A stretch of 64,000 nt of DNA, from contig CBDDKB010000002.1 in the NCBI GenBank assembly GCA_965229935.1, positions 2,852,001 through 2,916,000 of the forward strand, given 5' to 3'. A model generated the notes under the pieces. That model was not told the DNA's origin and searched no databases. It was given only the letters and a program-made list of their open reading frames with translations. The position numbers and the translations under genes were made by a program. Of this stretch, positions 36,556 to 45,605 are shown one piece after another (position 1 is the stretch's first letter; every line of letters starts with the position of its first letter). Source of the stretch: SPJN01 sp965229935. Its GTDB lineage: Bacteria > Pseudomonadota > Alphaproteobacteria > SPJN01.

Positions 36556-37128
36556 GTGGCGAGCGAAACTTCATTTGCTGGTGTCCGGGTTGCAGGTCTT
36601 GCCGGTCGGTACGCAACAGCACTGTTTGAGTTAGCACTCGAAGAGGGTGCGCTTGATGCCGTGGCAGCGGATCTTCAAAGCTTGAAGGCACTTCTGTCAG
36701 ACAGTGACGATTTCACCGCGATGGTACGTTCCCCGCTTTTGAGCCGTGCTCAGCAGGAAGCTGCTATGGCCGCGATCCTTGAAAAAGGTAACGCCAACAC
36801 AATCACCCGTAATTTTGCCGGTCTGCTTGCAACAAAGCGCCGGCTTTTTGCTTTGGGTGATATTATCAAGGCATTTGCAACCCTTCACGCCGCCCATAAG
36901 GGTGAAGTTGAAGCGGATGTGGTTTCGGCAGCGCCGTTGAGCGAACAACAGCTCGGGGCGTTGAAGGATCAATTGCGGTCTGCAATGGGCCGTGAGATCC
37001 AGGTGAATGTGAGTGTGGATGAGGCCCTAATCGGTGGTCTGATCCTGAAAGTTGGATCACGCATGATTGATGCGTCTCTGGCCACTCGTCTATCAAATCT
37101 TGAACGCACGATGAAAGAGGTTGGCTGA
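36556..37128 (+). CDS. atpH: ATP synthase F1 delta subunit
   Basis: The 190-residue stator subunit links F1 to F0. I chose the GTG at 36556 (reading MASETSFAGVRVAGLAGRYATALFELA), which matches the usual alphaproteobacterial N-terminus; a start at 36454 would add 34 residues of unrelated sequence. The C-terminal segment with VDEALIGGLILKVGSRMIDASLATRLSNL is the OSCP signature. Stop TGA overlaps the atpA ATG by one base (TGATG). First gene of atpHAGDC; F0 genes are elsewhere, as usual in this class. Confidence 0.92.
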   Translation: MASETSFAGVRVAGLAGRYATALFELALEEGALDAVAADLQSLKALLSDSDDFTAMVRSPLLSRAQQEAAMAAILEKGNANTITRNFAGLLATKRRLFALGDIIKAFATLHAAHKGEVEADVVSAAPLSEQQLGALKDQLRSAMGREIQVNVSVDEALIGGLILKVGSRMIDASLATRLSNLERTMKEVG

Positions 37129-38657
37129 TGGATATTCAGGCCGCAGAAATCTCCTCAATCCTGAAAGATCAAATTAAGAATTTCGGGGAAGGGGCAGAAG
37201 TCTCAGAAGTGGGTCAGGTTCTGTCCGTGGGTGATGGTATCGCCCGCGTATATGGGCTTGATTCAGTCCAAGCTGGTGAAATGGTTGATTTCCCCGGCGG
37301 TGTGAAGGGCATGGCCCTGAACCTCGAAGACGATAATGTCGGTGTGGTTATCTTTGGTGATGACCGCGGCATTAAAGAAGGCGACACCGTTAAGCGTACC
37401 CAGACCATCGTGGACGTCCCCGTTGGTCGTGGCCTGTTGGGCCGCGTTGTTGACGCGCTGGGTAACCCGATTGACGGCAAGGGCCCGATCGAAGATGTGA
37501 CACGCTCTCGCGTTGAGGTGAAGGCACCGGGCATTATTCCCCGTAAATCAGTGCATGAGCCGATGCAGACCGGTATTAAGGCCATTGACGCCCTGATCCC
37601 GATCGGTCGTGGCCAGCGTGAGCTGATCATTGGTGACCGCCAGACAGGTAAAACTGCCGTGGCGATTGACACCATCCTGAACCAGAAAGGCGTGAATGCC
37701 GGCGACGACGAAAGCAAAAAGCTTTACTGCGTTTATGTTGCTGTCGGCCAAAAGCGTTCAACAGTTGCCCAGATCGTTAAGACACTGGAAGACATGGGCG
37801 CCATGGAATATTCCATCGTTGTTGCGGCTACTGCGTCAGAACCTGCACCCCTGCAGTTCCTGGCACCTTACACCGGCGCAACCATGGGCGAATTCTTCCG
37901 TGACAATGGCATGCACTCGCTGATCATTTATGATGATCTGTCCAAGCAGGCTGTTGCTTATCGTCAGATGTCATTGCTGCTTCGCCGCCCGCCGGGACGT
38001 GAAGCTTACCCCGGTGACGTGTTCTATCTTCACAGCCGCTTGCTTGAGCGTGCCGCCAAGATGAATGACGATCACGGCGCAGGGTCCATGACCGCATTGC
38101 CCGTTATTGAAACACAGGCCAATGACGTGTCAGCCTATATTCCGACCAACGTGATTTCTATTACTGACGGTCAGATCTTCCTTGAAACCGACCTGTTCTA
38201 TTCAGGTGTGCGTCCGGCGTTGAACGTTGGTCTGTCAGTGTCCCGTGTGGGTTCTGCTGCGCAGTTGAAAGCCATGAAGCAGGTTGCCGGTACCATTAAG
38301 CTGGAGCTGGCTCAGTTCCGCGAAATGGAAGCCTTTGCCCAGTTCGGTTCCGACCTTGATGCGGCGACACAGGCCCTGTTGGCCCGTGGTCAGCGTCTGA
38401 CGGAATTGTTGAAGCAGGGTCAGTATTCACCGCTGACAGTGGCCGAACAGGTCGTGTCAATTTATGCGGGTGTGAATGGCTATCTTGACGGTATCGCCGT
38501 TGATGATGTGCGCCGTTTTGAAACTGAACTGCTGCTGCACGCTAACTCTGAACACAAAGCCCTGCTTGATCAGATTACGACTGAGCAGAAGCTGACAGAC
38601 GAAAGCGAAGGTAAGCTGAATGACATGATCGGCAATTTTGCCAAGTCATTTGCCTAA
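37128..38657 (+). CDS. atpA: ATP synthase F1 alpha subunit
   Basis: The 509-residue regulatory/non-catalytic nucleotide-binding subunit has Walker A IGDRQTGKTAVAIDT near 168-182, LRRPPGREAYPGDVFYLHSRLLERAAK near 283-309, and FETELLLHAN at the C-terminus. MDIQAAEISSILKDQI is the family start. No odd residues noted. It overlaps atpH. Confidence 0.97.
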   Translation: MDIQAAEISSILKDQIKNFGEGAEVSEVGQVLSVGDGIARVYGLDSVQAGEMVDFPGGVKGMALNLEDDNVGVVIFGDDRGIKEGDTVKRTQTIVDVPVGRGLLGRVVDALGNPIDGKGPIEDVTRSRVEVKAPGIIPRKSVHEPMQTGIKAIDALIPIGRGQRELIIGDRQTGKTAVAIDTILNQKGVNAGDDESKKLYCVYVAVGQKRSTVAQIVKTLEDMGAMEYSIVVAATASEPAPLQFLAPYTGATMGEFFRDNGMHSLIIYDDLSKQAVAYRQMSLLLRRPPGREAYPGDVFYLHSRLLERAAKMNDDHGAGSMTALPVIETQANDVSAYIPTNVISITDGQIFLETDLFYSGVRPALNVGLSVSRVGSAAQLKAMKQVAGTIKLELAQFREMEAFAQFGSDLDAATQALLARGQRLTELLKQGQYSPLTVAEQVVSIYAGVNGYLDGIAVDDVRRFETELLLHANSEHKALLDQITTEQKLTDESEGKLNDMIGNFAKSFA

Positions 38658-38671
38658 ACAGTCATAGGGGT

Positions 38672-38694
38672 GCCGTCGCAATTGTTGCGGCGGC
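38672..38694 (+). other. Intercistronic hairpin between atpA and atpG
   Basis: GCCGTCGCAA and TTGCGGCGGC form a 10-bp stem with one G-U pair and a 3-base loop in the 66-base gap; no T tract follows. It could tune atpA mRNA stability relative to atpG. Confidence 0.45.
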
Positions 38695-38723
38695 CCACTT
38701 GATGCAAAAGGATGTGAGGACCA

Positions 38724-39614
38724 ATGGCGTCTCTCAAAGAGCTGAAAAATCGGATCTCGTCGGTTAAGTCGACGCAAAAGATCACGAAGGCCATGCAGAT
38801 GGTCGCCGCGGCGAAGCTTCGCCGTGCGCAGGAAGCAGCCGAATCCGCGCGCCCCTATGCTGAACGTATGGAAGGCGTGTTGGGATCATTGGCTGCGTCC
38901 ATGATCGGCACACCCGGTGCACCTGCCTTGTTGGCGGGTACAGGGTCTGATCAGACCCATCTTCTGATTGTCGCAACCGCTGAACGCGGTCTGTGTGGTG
39001 CGTTTAACGCCAATATCGCCAAGATGGCCCGTCAAACCGCTGCTGAACTGACAGCACAGGGCAAGACGGTCAAAATCCTGTGCGTTGGCCGTAAAGGGGC
39101 AACTGCCCTGCGCCGCGAATGGGGTGACAAGTTCATCGGCGAAATTGATTTTCAGGGCGTTCGTGCCATTGGGTTTGCCCAGGCACAGGAAGTCACTGAA
39201 AAAGTACTCGGCATGTTCGAGGACGGCGAATTTGACGTCGCCACCTTGTTCTATGCTCACTTCAAATCTGTGATCTCGCAGGTGCCGACAGCACAGCAAG
39301 TCATCCCGGCGCAGTTCGATGCGTCCGATGATGACGCTGCCGGTCCCGACCTTAAAGGCGCGATCTATGATTATGAACCCGACGAAGAAGCCATTTTGGC
39401 CGATTTGTTGCCGCGCAACGTCTCAGTCCAGATCCTGAAGGGTCTGCTGGAAAATGCAGCATCTGAACAAGGTGCGCGCATGGCAGCCATGGACAATGCA
39501 ACGCGGAATGCGGGCGAGATGATCGACAAATTGACGATCACCTATAACCGTACCCGTCAGGCACAGATCACCAAAGAATTGATTGAAATTATTTCCGGTG
39601 CCGAGGCGCTGTAA
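38724..39614 (+). CDS. atpG: ATP synthase F1 gamma subunit
   Basis: The 296-residue central-shaft subunit begins MASLKELKNRISSVKSTQKITKAMQMV and ends in the paired long helix ITYNRTRQAQITKELIEIISGAEAL, both family hallmarks. The middle has the ERGLCGAFNANI motif near 89. The ATG is preceded by AAAAGGATGTGAGGA. It lies between atpA and atpD. Confidence 0.96.
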   Translation: MASLKELKNRISSVKSTQKITKAMQMVAAAKLRRAQEAAESARPYAERMEGVLGSLAASMIGTPGAPALLAGTGSDQTHLLIVATAERGLCGAFNANIAKMARQTAAELTAQGKTVKILCVGRKGATALRREWGDKFIGEIDFQGVRAIGFAQAQEVTEKVLGMFEDGEFDVATLFYAHFKSVISQVPTAQQVIPAQFDASDDDAAGPDLKGAIYDYEPDEEAILADLLPRNVSVQILKGLLENAASEQGARMAAMDNATRNAGEMIDKLTITYNRTRQAQITKELIEIISGAEAL

Positions 39615-39661
39615 GCGTCCCGATCGGATTATAGGAAAGCCCGGACAAGAGGATTAAAGCC

Positions 39662-41086
39662 ATGAGCACCAACCTCACAGGTCGCATTACACAGGTCATC
39701 GGCGCTGTTGTCGACGTCCAGTTCGACGACCATCTGCCCCAGATTTTGAATGCGCTTGAAACGCAAAATCAGGGCCAAAGCCTTATTTTGGAAGTTGCCC
39801 AGCATTTGGGTGAAAACACGGTTCGTACCATCGCTATGGACTCCACCGATGGCTGCGTACGCGGCCAGGAAGTGGTCGACACTGGCGACAGCATCAAGGT
39901 GCCAGTTGGCCGTGAAACACTTGGCCGTATTGTGAACGTTGTCGGTGACCCGATTGACGAACGCGGCGATGTGGGCGCAACAGAATCATGGTCAATTCAC
40001 CGTGAAGCCCCCGAATTCTCTGAACAGTCAACCGAAGCTGAAGTGCTTGTCACCGGCATTAAGGTTGTGGACCTGATCGCCCCTTACGCAAAGGGTGGTA
40101 AAATTGGTCTGTTCGGTGGTGCCGGTGTGGGCAAGACCGTTCTTATTCAGGAGCTGATCAACAACGTGGCAAAGGGCCATGGTGGTTTCTCAGTCTTCGC
40201 CGGTGTGGGTGAGCGTACTCGTGAGGGTAACGACCTTTACCACGAAATGATTGAATCTGGCGTTATCAACCTTGATGGCGACGATTCAAAAGTGGCGCTG
40301 GTTTATGGCCAAATGAACGAGCCTCCCGGAGCGCGTGCCCGTGTTGCTTTGACAGGTCTGACCATGGCGGAATATTTCCGTGACCAGGAAGGCCAGGACG
40401 TGTTGTTCTTTGTGGACAATATCTTCCGCTTCACACAGGCCGGTTCCGAAGTGTCAGCGCTTCTGGGTCGTATCCCGTCTGCTGTGGGCTATCAGCCGAC
40501 ACTGGCTACCGACATGGGTACCCTGCAGGAACGTATTACCACGACAAACAAGGGGTCAATTACCTCGGTGCAGGCCATTTACGTGCCCGCCGATGACTTG
40601 ACCGACCCTGCACCTGCAACCTCATTCGCTCACTTGGATGCAACGACCGTGTTGAACCGTGCGATCTCGGAAAAGGGTATTTACCCCGCCGTTGACCCGC
40701 TTGATTCAACCTCACGTATCCTTGATCCGCGTATTCTGGGTGAAGAGCACTACAACACTGCCCGTGAAGTGCAGCGTCTGTTGCAGCGCTATAAAGGCCT
40801 GCAGGACATTATCGCCATTCTGGGTATGGACGAGCTTTCAGAAGAAGATAAGCTGGTTGTGGCCCGTGCGCGTAAGCTGGAACGCTTCATGTCTCAGCCG
40901 TTCCATGTGGCTGAAATCTTCACCAACACACCGGGTGTGTTTGTGGAACTTGAAGATACGGTTAAAGGCTTTAAGGCAATTTGCGAAGGCGAATATGACC
41001 ATCTGCCCGAAGCTGCCTTCCTGATGGTTGGTACAATCGAGCAGGCAATCGAAAAAGCCGAGCGCCTTGCAAAAGACGCAGCCTAA
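39662..41086 (+). CDS. atpD: ATP synthase F1 beta subunit
   Basis: The 474-residue catalytic subunit has Walker A FGGAGVGKTVLIQELI near 149-164, the catalytic Glu in GVGERTREGNDLYHEM near 180, VYGQMNEPPGARARVALTGLT, and DELSEEDKLVVARARK (the DELSEED loop). Normal length and no anomalies. Confidence 0.97.
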   Translation: MSTNLTGRITQVIGAVVDVQFDDHLPQILNALETQNQGQSLILEVAQHLGENTVRTIAMDSTDGCVRGQEVVDTGDSIKVPVGRETLGRIVNVVGDPIDERGDVGATESWSIHREAPEFSEQSTEAEVLVTGIKVVDLIAPYAKGGKIGLFGGAGVGKTVLIQELINNVAKGHGGFSVFAGVGERTREGNDLYHEMIESGVINLDGDDSKVALVYGQMNEPPGARARVALTGLTMAEYFRDQEGQDVLFFVDNIFRFTQAGSEVSALLGRIPSAVGYQPTLATDMGTLQERITTTNKGSITSVQAIYVPADDLTDPAPATSFAHLDATTVLNRAISEKGIYPAVDPLDSTSRILDPRILGEEHYNTAREVQRLLQRYKGLQDIIAILGMDELSEEDKLVVARARKLERFMSQPFHVAEIFTNTPGVFVELEDTVKGFKAICEGEYDHLPEAAFLMVGTIEQAIEKAERLAKDAA

Positions 41087-41113
41087 ATCCTCTAACCAAG
41101 CGGAGATCGTCTG

Positions 41114-41512
41114 ATGGCGAACAATCTGCAATTTGATCTGGTAAGCCCTGAGCGGCAACTTCTATCCGAGACGGTCGAAATGGTCGTCGTGCCCGGTATG
41201 GAAGGTGACTTCGGTGTCTTGGTTGATCATGCGCCCTTCATTTCAACCTTGCGCCCCGGCGTTTTGGTTGTCACCCGTGAAGGCGGTGCGGAAGAGCGGA
41301 TCTTTGTCCGTGGCGGTTTTGCCGATGTCACGCCGTCAGGCCTGACAGTTCTGGCAGAAGATGCCGTTGCAGTTAGCGACATTGATCGTGCAGAGCTTGA
41401 CCAGCGCATCAAAGATGCCCGTGAAGATGTCAATGACGCGTCTTCCGATGATGCCCGTCAAAAGGCACAGGCACATCTTGATGCCCTTGAGGAGCTGCAA
41501 GCAGCCGCCTAA
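41114..41512 (+). CDS. atpC: ATP synthase F1 epsilon subunit
   Basis: The 132-residue product has an N-terminal beta sandwich (LQFDLVSPERQLLSETVEMVVVPG, GDFGVLVDHAPFISTLRPG) and a short C-terminal helical hairpin (ELDQRIKDAREDVNDAS...AQAHLDALEELQ) that regulates ATP hydrolysis. Ends the operon; a terminator follows. Confidence 0.93.
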   Translation: MANNLQFDLVSPERQLLSETVEMVVVPGMEGDFGVLVDHAPFISTLRPGVLVVTREGGAEERIFVRGGFADVTPSGLTVLAEDAVAVSDIDRAELDQRIKDAREDVNDASSDDARQKAQAHLDALEELQAAA

Positions 41513-41532
41513 CAGTTTGAAATAAAAGCATA

Positions 41533-41568
41533 AGCGGGGCTGACGGTTTGACTGTCAGCTCCGTTTTT
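41533..41568 (+). terminator. Rho-independent terminator of the atp operon
   Basis: GCGGGGCTGAC pairs with GTCAGCTCCGT (G-U pairs allowed) around a 9-base loop, followed by a long T run. Confidence 0.85.
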
Positions 41569-41680
41569 TTTGGGCTATTGTGCCCCAGACCCATCCGATA
41601 TATTTCGCTATTGTGACATAATGGGTGGTATGCCTGTGTGTATCTGGTTTGTGAAACGCGCGCGAAGATAAGGACTAGCA

Positions 41681-42523
41681 ATGGCCCATTGGACCTTGGA
41701 TGACATTGATTGGGACAGTTTCAATCCCGCCGCTGTCGATCCGCGCTTGCTTGAGCTTGTGAAGGCAGCCGCTTTGGTTGAAGCCAACAGTGCTGATTAT
41801 GTCATCTACCTAAACCATGTGTTCAACAATGATGCCCGTGTCAAACAGGCGTTTGAGCAATGGGGGGTTGAGGAAATCCAACATGGGCAAGCGCTGGGGC
41901 GCTGGGCGGAAATGGCAGACCCGGACTTCAGCTTTGAACAGGCGCTGAAAGAGTTCCGCACCAATTATTCACTTCCCCTAGATGCCGAAGAATCTGTGCG
42001 CGGGTCCCGCACGGGGGAGCTTGTGTCCCGCTGTGTGATCGAAAGCGGTACGTCATCTTTTTATACAGCCATCAAGGACGGCACGGACGAACCTGTGTTG
42101 AAACAGATTGCCGGTCACATTGCAGCAGATGAGTTCCGTCACTATGCGCTGTTTTTGGAAAAGCTGCGTGCGTTTGAAGCTGACGAACGTGTGACCCTGC
42201 TTGATCGGGTCAAAGTTGCCATTGGCCGGCTTCGTGAAACCGAAGATGACGAACTGGCGATGGCTTATTTTTGCGCCAATCATAGTCAGGATGGTGTTGC
42301 TTATGACCGTGCAGTCAATTGGGCAGCATATGAAGGGCGGGCCCTTGATTATTATCAGGAGCGTCACATCCTGCGGGCAGCATCAATGATGGCAAAGGCA
42401 ATGGGGCTTCACCCCCATGGGTGGTTCGCCAATCTATTGGGGAAGGTGACATGGGCGGGGTTCCGTGCCAAACGATGGCAACATCAGCGGCACAATAATC
42501 AGCAACGTGCGCTTGCTGCCTAA
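41681..42523 (+). CDS. Ferritin-like/acyl-ACP-desaturase-like di-iron protein
   Basis: This 280-residue helical protein has two carboxylate/histidine pairs typical of ferritin-like di-iron proteins: EANSADY near 32 with EEIQH near 65, and ESGTSSFY near 112 with DEFRHY near 148. This is the EX(n)EXXH twice pattern of the acyl-ACP desaturase/ribonucleotide reductase superfamily. It could be a desaturase, hydroxylase or iron-handling protein. No signal peptide is present. It stands alone behind the atp terminator. The specific reaction is not inferable. Confidence 0.7.
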   Translation: MAHWTLDDIDWDSFNPAAVDPRLLELVKAAALVEANSADYVIYLNHVFNNDARVKQAFEQWGVEEIQHGQALGRWAEMADPDFSFEQALKEFRTNYSLPLDAEESVRGSRTGELVSRCVIESGTSSFYTAIKDGTDEPVLKQIAGHIAADEFRHYALFLEKLRAFEADERVTLLDRVKVAIGRLRETEDDELAMAYFCANHSQDGVAYDRAVNWAAYEGRALDYYQERHILRAASMMAKAMGLHPHGWFANLLGKVTWAGFRAKRWQHQRHNNQQRALAA

Positions 42524-42535
42524 GCGCAGCGATAC

Positions 42536-43030
42536 CTACCCTGCAAATCCTGAAAATTCAGTAGCAACGCGTTCATAAAGATCGCGTTTAAACGGCACGA
42601 TCAAACCGGGCATATGGTTTAGCGGTTTCCATTGCCATTCATTGAATTCGGGATGCTCAGTCTCGATATTAATATCAGCATCATTGCCAGTGAAGCGCAG
42701 GGCAAACCATTTCTGTGTTTGACCGCGATAGCGGCCTTTCCAAACTGAATTGGCAAGTTCAGGCGGCAGGTCATAGGACAGCCAGCCATCAATTTCGCCA
42801 ATGATTTCAGCCTTTTCTGTGCCGATTTCTTCTCCCAATTCGCGAAAGGCAGCAACCTTCGCATCCTCGCCCTCGTCAATGCCGCCTTGTGGCATCTGCC
42901 AGGCATCAAGTCTGCTGTCGATCCGTTTTGCGGCAAAGACCAAACCTGCGTCATTGAAAAGCGCCATGCCGACACAGGGCCGGTAAGGGCGGTCAAAAAA
43001 TCCTTCGGGGTAGGCTGCTTGTTCGGTCAT
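42536..43030 (-). CDS. rppH: RNA pyrophosphohydrolase (Nudix)
   Basis: The 164-residue product removes pyrophosphate from the 5' end of RNA to trigger decay. The Nudix box GGIDEGEDAKVAAFRELGEEIG is at about residues 48-69 with all acidic ligands; the N-terminus YRPCVGMALFNDAGLVFAAKR and the C-terminal WKPLNHMPGLIVPFKRDLYERV match RppH. It is the last gene of a long minus-strand cluster. Confidence 0.9.
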   Translation of the reverse strand: MTEQAAYPEGFFDRPYRPCVGMALFNDAGLVFAAKRIDSRLDAWQMPQGGIDEGEDAKVAAFRELGEEIGTEKAEIIGEIDGWLSYDLPPELANSVWKGRYRGQTQKWFALRFTGNDADINIETEHPEFNEWQWKPLNHMPGLIVPFKRDLYERVATEFSGFAG

Positions 43031-43049
43031 TGTGCTCTATTGATTCAGG

Positions 43050-44144
43050 CTATTGGTTCGGGGTGGTCTGTTTCTTCAGGGGCACGAAAGTCCAGCCTGC
43101 GCGCTTGGCCTTGTTGACCCAATCAGTCAGTTCGTCCTGACCATTTGGTGAAAGCGCCGTTGCAAATTGTATGCGTTGCGCTGTGTCGCGGTCACCATAG
43201 TCGGGCTGCGGCAGGGTTGAGGCTGTCTCGCCCACTGTCGCGATTTGGATCAGGTCAGCCCCGGCTTTTGCGGCCCATTCAACTTCCCGCGCCATCAAGG
43301 GGCCGTTTGAACCGACAAGGACAAGGCCGCGTTCAGTGATGATCTTAAGCGCTGCCACCATTAACGGGTCGCGCCCAGCTAGTGGGTTGTGCCAATAAAG
43401 CTTTACCCCGTCGATCAGGGAATGCTCGTCCAGCAACGCGGACAGGCGGTCAAGATTTTCCTGATCCGACAGGCTAGGCGTCATCAGGGCGGGGTGTGTG
43501 TTGTCTTCTGTGACCGGAAAGGCAACAAGGACGCTGTGTCCCAAATGCCGAGCAAAGGTAACATAGTCTGTCAGACGTTCATTCGTGGCAGAGATAACGA
43601 GTGTCATCCCCTTGGGCAGCAATACCAGTTCATCAACCGATGCCTGCTTGTCGGTCACCACCAATTGCAACAGGTGCGGTGCGGCAGGTGGCGGCGCAGG
43701 GGGAGCTGGCGGTGCAGTTGGTTCTGACGGCTCAGTCTCAGCTTCAGCGCTTTGTTCAGCTTGCGTTTCGGCTACCGTATCCGACTCTGAACCTGGTTCG
43801 GAAGCGGGGGCAGGGGCGGGTGCCGCAGTTTCGGCAGGCTCGTTAGCTGTTGGTTCCGGTGCTTCAGTGCGCGCTGCTGGATATTCAGCCTGCTCAGCCG
43901 GGGCGACTTCATCTTCGGCAGCGTCCGCAATCGTCGATGCTGCAATAGACCGGGGCAGGTTCAGGCGTAGCTGTTGTTTCTGTTTGGGCAGGGGCGTGTC
44001 AGAAACAGCGATTGGTTGCTGGTCCTGCTGCATTGCCCACAGGGCGGCACCACCCATGCCTGCGCAAAACACAAGCGTAACCACAATCGCGGCGCGAAAT
44101 AAGCGCCCTTCCCAACGCGGGCCATGAGAGTAGATGGGGTCCAC
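43050..44144 (-). CDS. Divergent polysaccharide deacetylase family protein, membrane-anchored
   Basis: This 364-residue protein has an N-terminal membrane anchor (LFRAAIVVTLVFCAGMGGAALWAM, about 16-39), a long Glu/Ala/Pro-rich linker (60-155), and a periplasmic domain (158-364) of the divergent polysaccharide deacetylase family: VISATNERLTDYVTFARHLGHSVLVAFPV, HSLIDGVKLYWHN, ITERGLVLVGSNG. Members are encoded next to ctpA and envC and act around the cell wall; the catalytic activity is unproven because metal ligands are not all conserved. It is 12 bases after ctpA in the operon. Confidence 0.78.
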   Translation of the reverse strand: MDPIYSHGPRWEGRLFRAAIVVTLVFCAGMGGAALWAMQQDQQPIAVSDTPLPKQKQQLRLNLPRSIAASTIADAAEDEVAPAEQAEYPAARTEAPEPTANEPAETAAPAPAPASEPGSESDTVAETQAEQSAEAETEPSEPTAPPAPPAPPPAAPHLLQLVVTDKQASVDELVLLPKGMTLVISATNERLTDYVTFARHLGHSVLVAFPVTEDNTHPALMTPSLSDQENLDRLSALLDEHSLIDGVKLYWHNPLAGRDPLMVAALKIITERGLVLVGSNGPLMAREVEWAAKAGADLIQIATVGETASTLPQPDYGDRDTAQRIQFATALSPNGQDELTDWVNKAKRAGWTFVPLKKQTTPNQ

Positions 44145-44156
44145 TGACTTGTTCGC

Positions 44157-45554
44157 CTATTCGGTGCCTGTGCTGTCGGTCTGCTCCGCGTCAGCGTCTG
44201 CATCTGATTCAGCATTATCGTTGGCAGCTTCCGGTGCCTTTGCGATCATTTCAAAGTCAAGTGCTGACCCAGGCTCAAGCCCGCGCAGCATGGCCAGCGC
44301 GTAGTCAAGCTGGAAGTCCTGTTCTTCTGCCAAGCTGATAGGATAGACAACACCGTCGGACTGGCGCGGTTCTTCCCCTTCGCCATCAACGGACAGGTGA
44401 TTGCGCAGAGCGGCCTCACCACGTTGTTTTTCGATCAGCACTTTCTTGGCCTCTGGATCAAGCGGCGCGCTCGCCACTTCGATATCCGGCCAAATACCCT
44501 TGGCCTGAATGGTGCGGCCTGATGGCGTGTAATACCGTGCCGTGGTCAGCCGGATTGCACCCTGACTGCCCAAGGGGATGATGGTCTGCACAGATCCTTT
44601 GCCAAAGGACCGCATGCCCATGACAACGGCGCGACGGTGATCCTGCAATGCACCCGCCACAATTTCTGAGGCTGAGGCTGATCCGCCATTGATCAGCACA
44701 ATGATCGGCTTGCCCTCAATCATGTCGCCGCGATTGGCGTTAAAGCGTTGAATGTCGCGGGCATGGCGGCCACGGGTTGATACGATCTCACCGCGATCCA
44801 AAAACGCGTCTGAAACGCCAATGGCCTGATCAAGCAGACCGCCGGGATTATTGCGCAGATCTAGAACATAGCCGACCAGCTTGTCACCCAACTCCTTGTC
44901 GAATTCGCGAATGGCCTTTTCGATACCGGGCAGGGTCTGTTCGTTAAAAGATGTGATGCGGATATAGCCGACATCCTCACCCTCGATATGATAGCGGACA
45001 GACCGGATTTTGATCTTGTCGCGCACGATGATGACGTCAAAAGGTTCTTTGCCTTCGCGTGCTACGGTAACGGTCAGTGATGTGCCGACCGGGCCGCGCA
45101 TACGTTCAACAGCCTCTGACAGGGTCAGGCCCAGCACGGTTTCACCATCAAGATGGGTGATGAAATCACCGCTTTTCAGGCCTGCGCGCATGGCCGGTGT
45201 TTCATCAATGGGCGAGACAACTTTGACAAAGCCGTCTTCCATCGTCACTTCAATGCCAAGGCCGCCAAATTCACCGCGGGTCTGGATTTGCATGTCGCGG
45301 TAATTTTTCGGGTTCATATAGCTTGAATGGGGATCAAGGCTTTGCAACATGCCGTTGATTGCCGCTTCGATAATTTCGGGGTCTTCGACCTCCTCAACAT
45401 AATCTTCGCGTACACGCTCAAACACATCGCCAAACAGGTTCAATTGGCGATAGGTCTCAGAATTGGCGGCCTCTGCCCCGACAAAGGGGCGGGACATGGC
45501 CATACCGGCCAAGAATGCGCCGACAATCATTGCGGTGATCAGGCTTATACGCAT
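44157..45554 (-). CDS. ctpA: C-terminal processing peptidase (S41)
   Basis: The 465-residue product has an N-terminal signal/anchor (MRISLITAMIVGAFLAGMAMS), a PDZ domain (GGLGIEVTMEDGFVKVVSPIDETPAMRAGLKSGD near 95-128) and an S41 protease domain with Ser in NGGSASASEIVAGAL near 297 and Lys in MRSFGKGSVQTI near 322. It cleaves periplasmic proteins or murein-associated lipoproteins at their C-termini. An acidic low-complexity tail (ESDADADAEQ) follows the domain. Co-transcribed with the envC-like gene upstream and the deacetylase downstream. Confidence 0.88.
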   Translation of the reverse strand: MRISLITAMIVGAFLAGMAMSRPFVGAEAANSETYRQLNLFGDVFERVREDYVEEVEDPEIIEAAINGMLQSLDPHSSYMNPKNYRDMQIQTRGEFGGLGIEVTMEDGFVKVVSPIDETPAMRAGLKSGDFITHLDGETVLGLTLSEAVERMRGPVGTSLTVTVAREGKEPFDVIIVRDKIKIRSVRYHIEGEDVGYIRITSFNEQTLPGIEKAIREFDKELGDKLVGYVLDLRNNPGGLLDQAIGVSDAFLDRGEIVSTRGRHARDIQRFNANRGDMIEGKPIIVLINGGSASASEIVAGALQDHRRAVVMGMRSFGKGSVQTIIPLGSQGAIRLTTARYYTPSGRTIQAKGIWPDIEVASAPLDPEAKKVLIEKQRGEAALRNHLSVDGEGEEPRQSDGVVYPISLAEEQDFQLDYALAMLRGLEPGSALDFEMIAKAPEAANDNAESDADADAEQTDSTGTE

Positions 45555-45605
45555 AAGCGGTCTTCTTTCCTGTTTGCTGCCCCGAACAGCGGCGCAGCCA
45601 AATCC

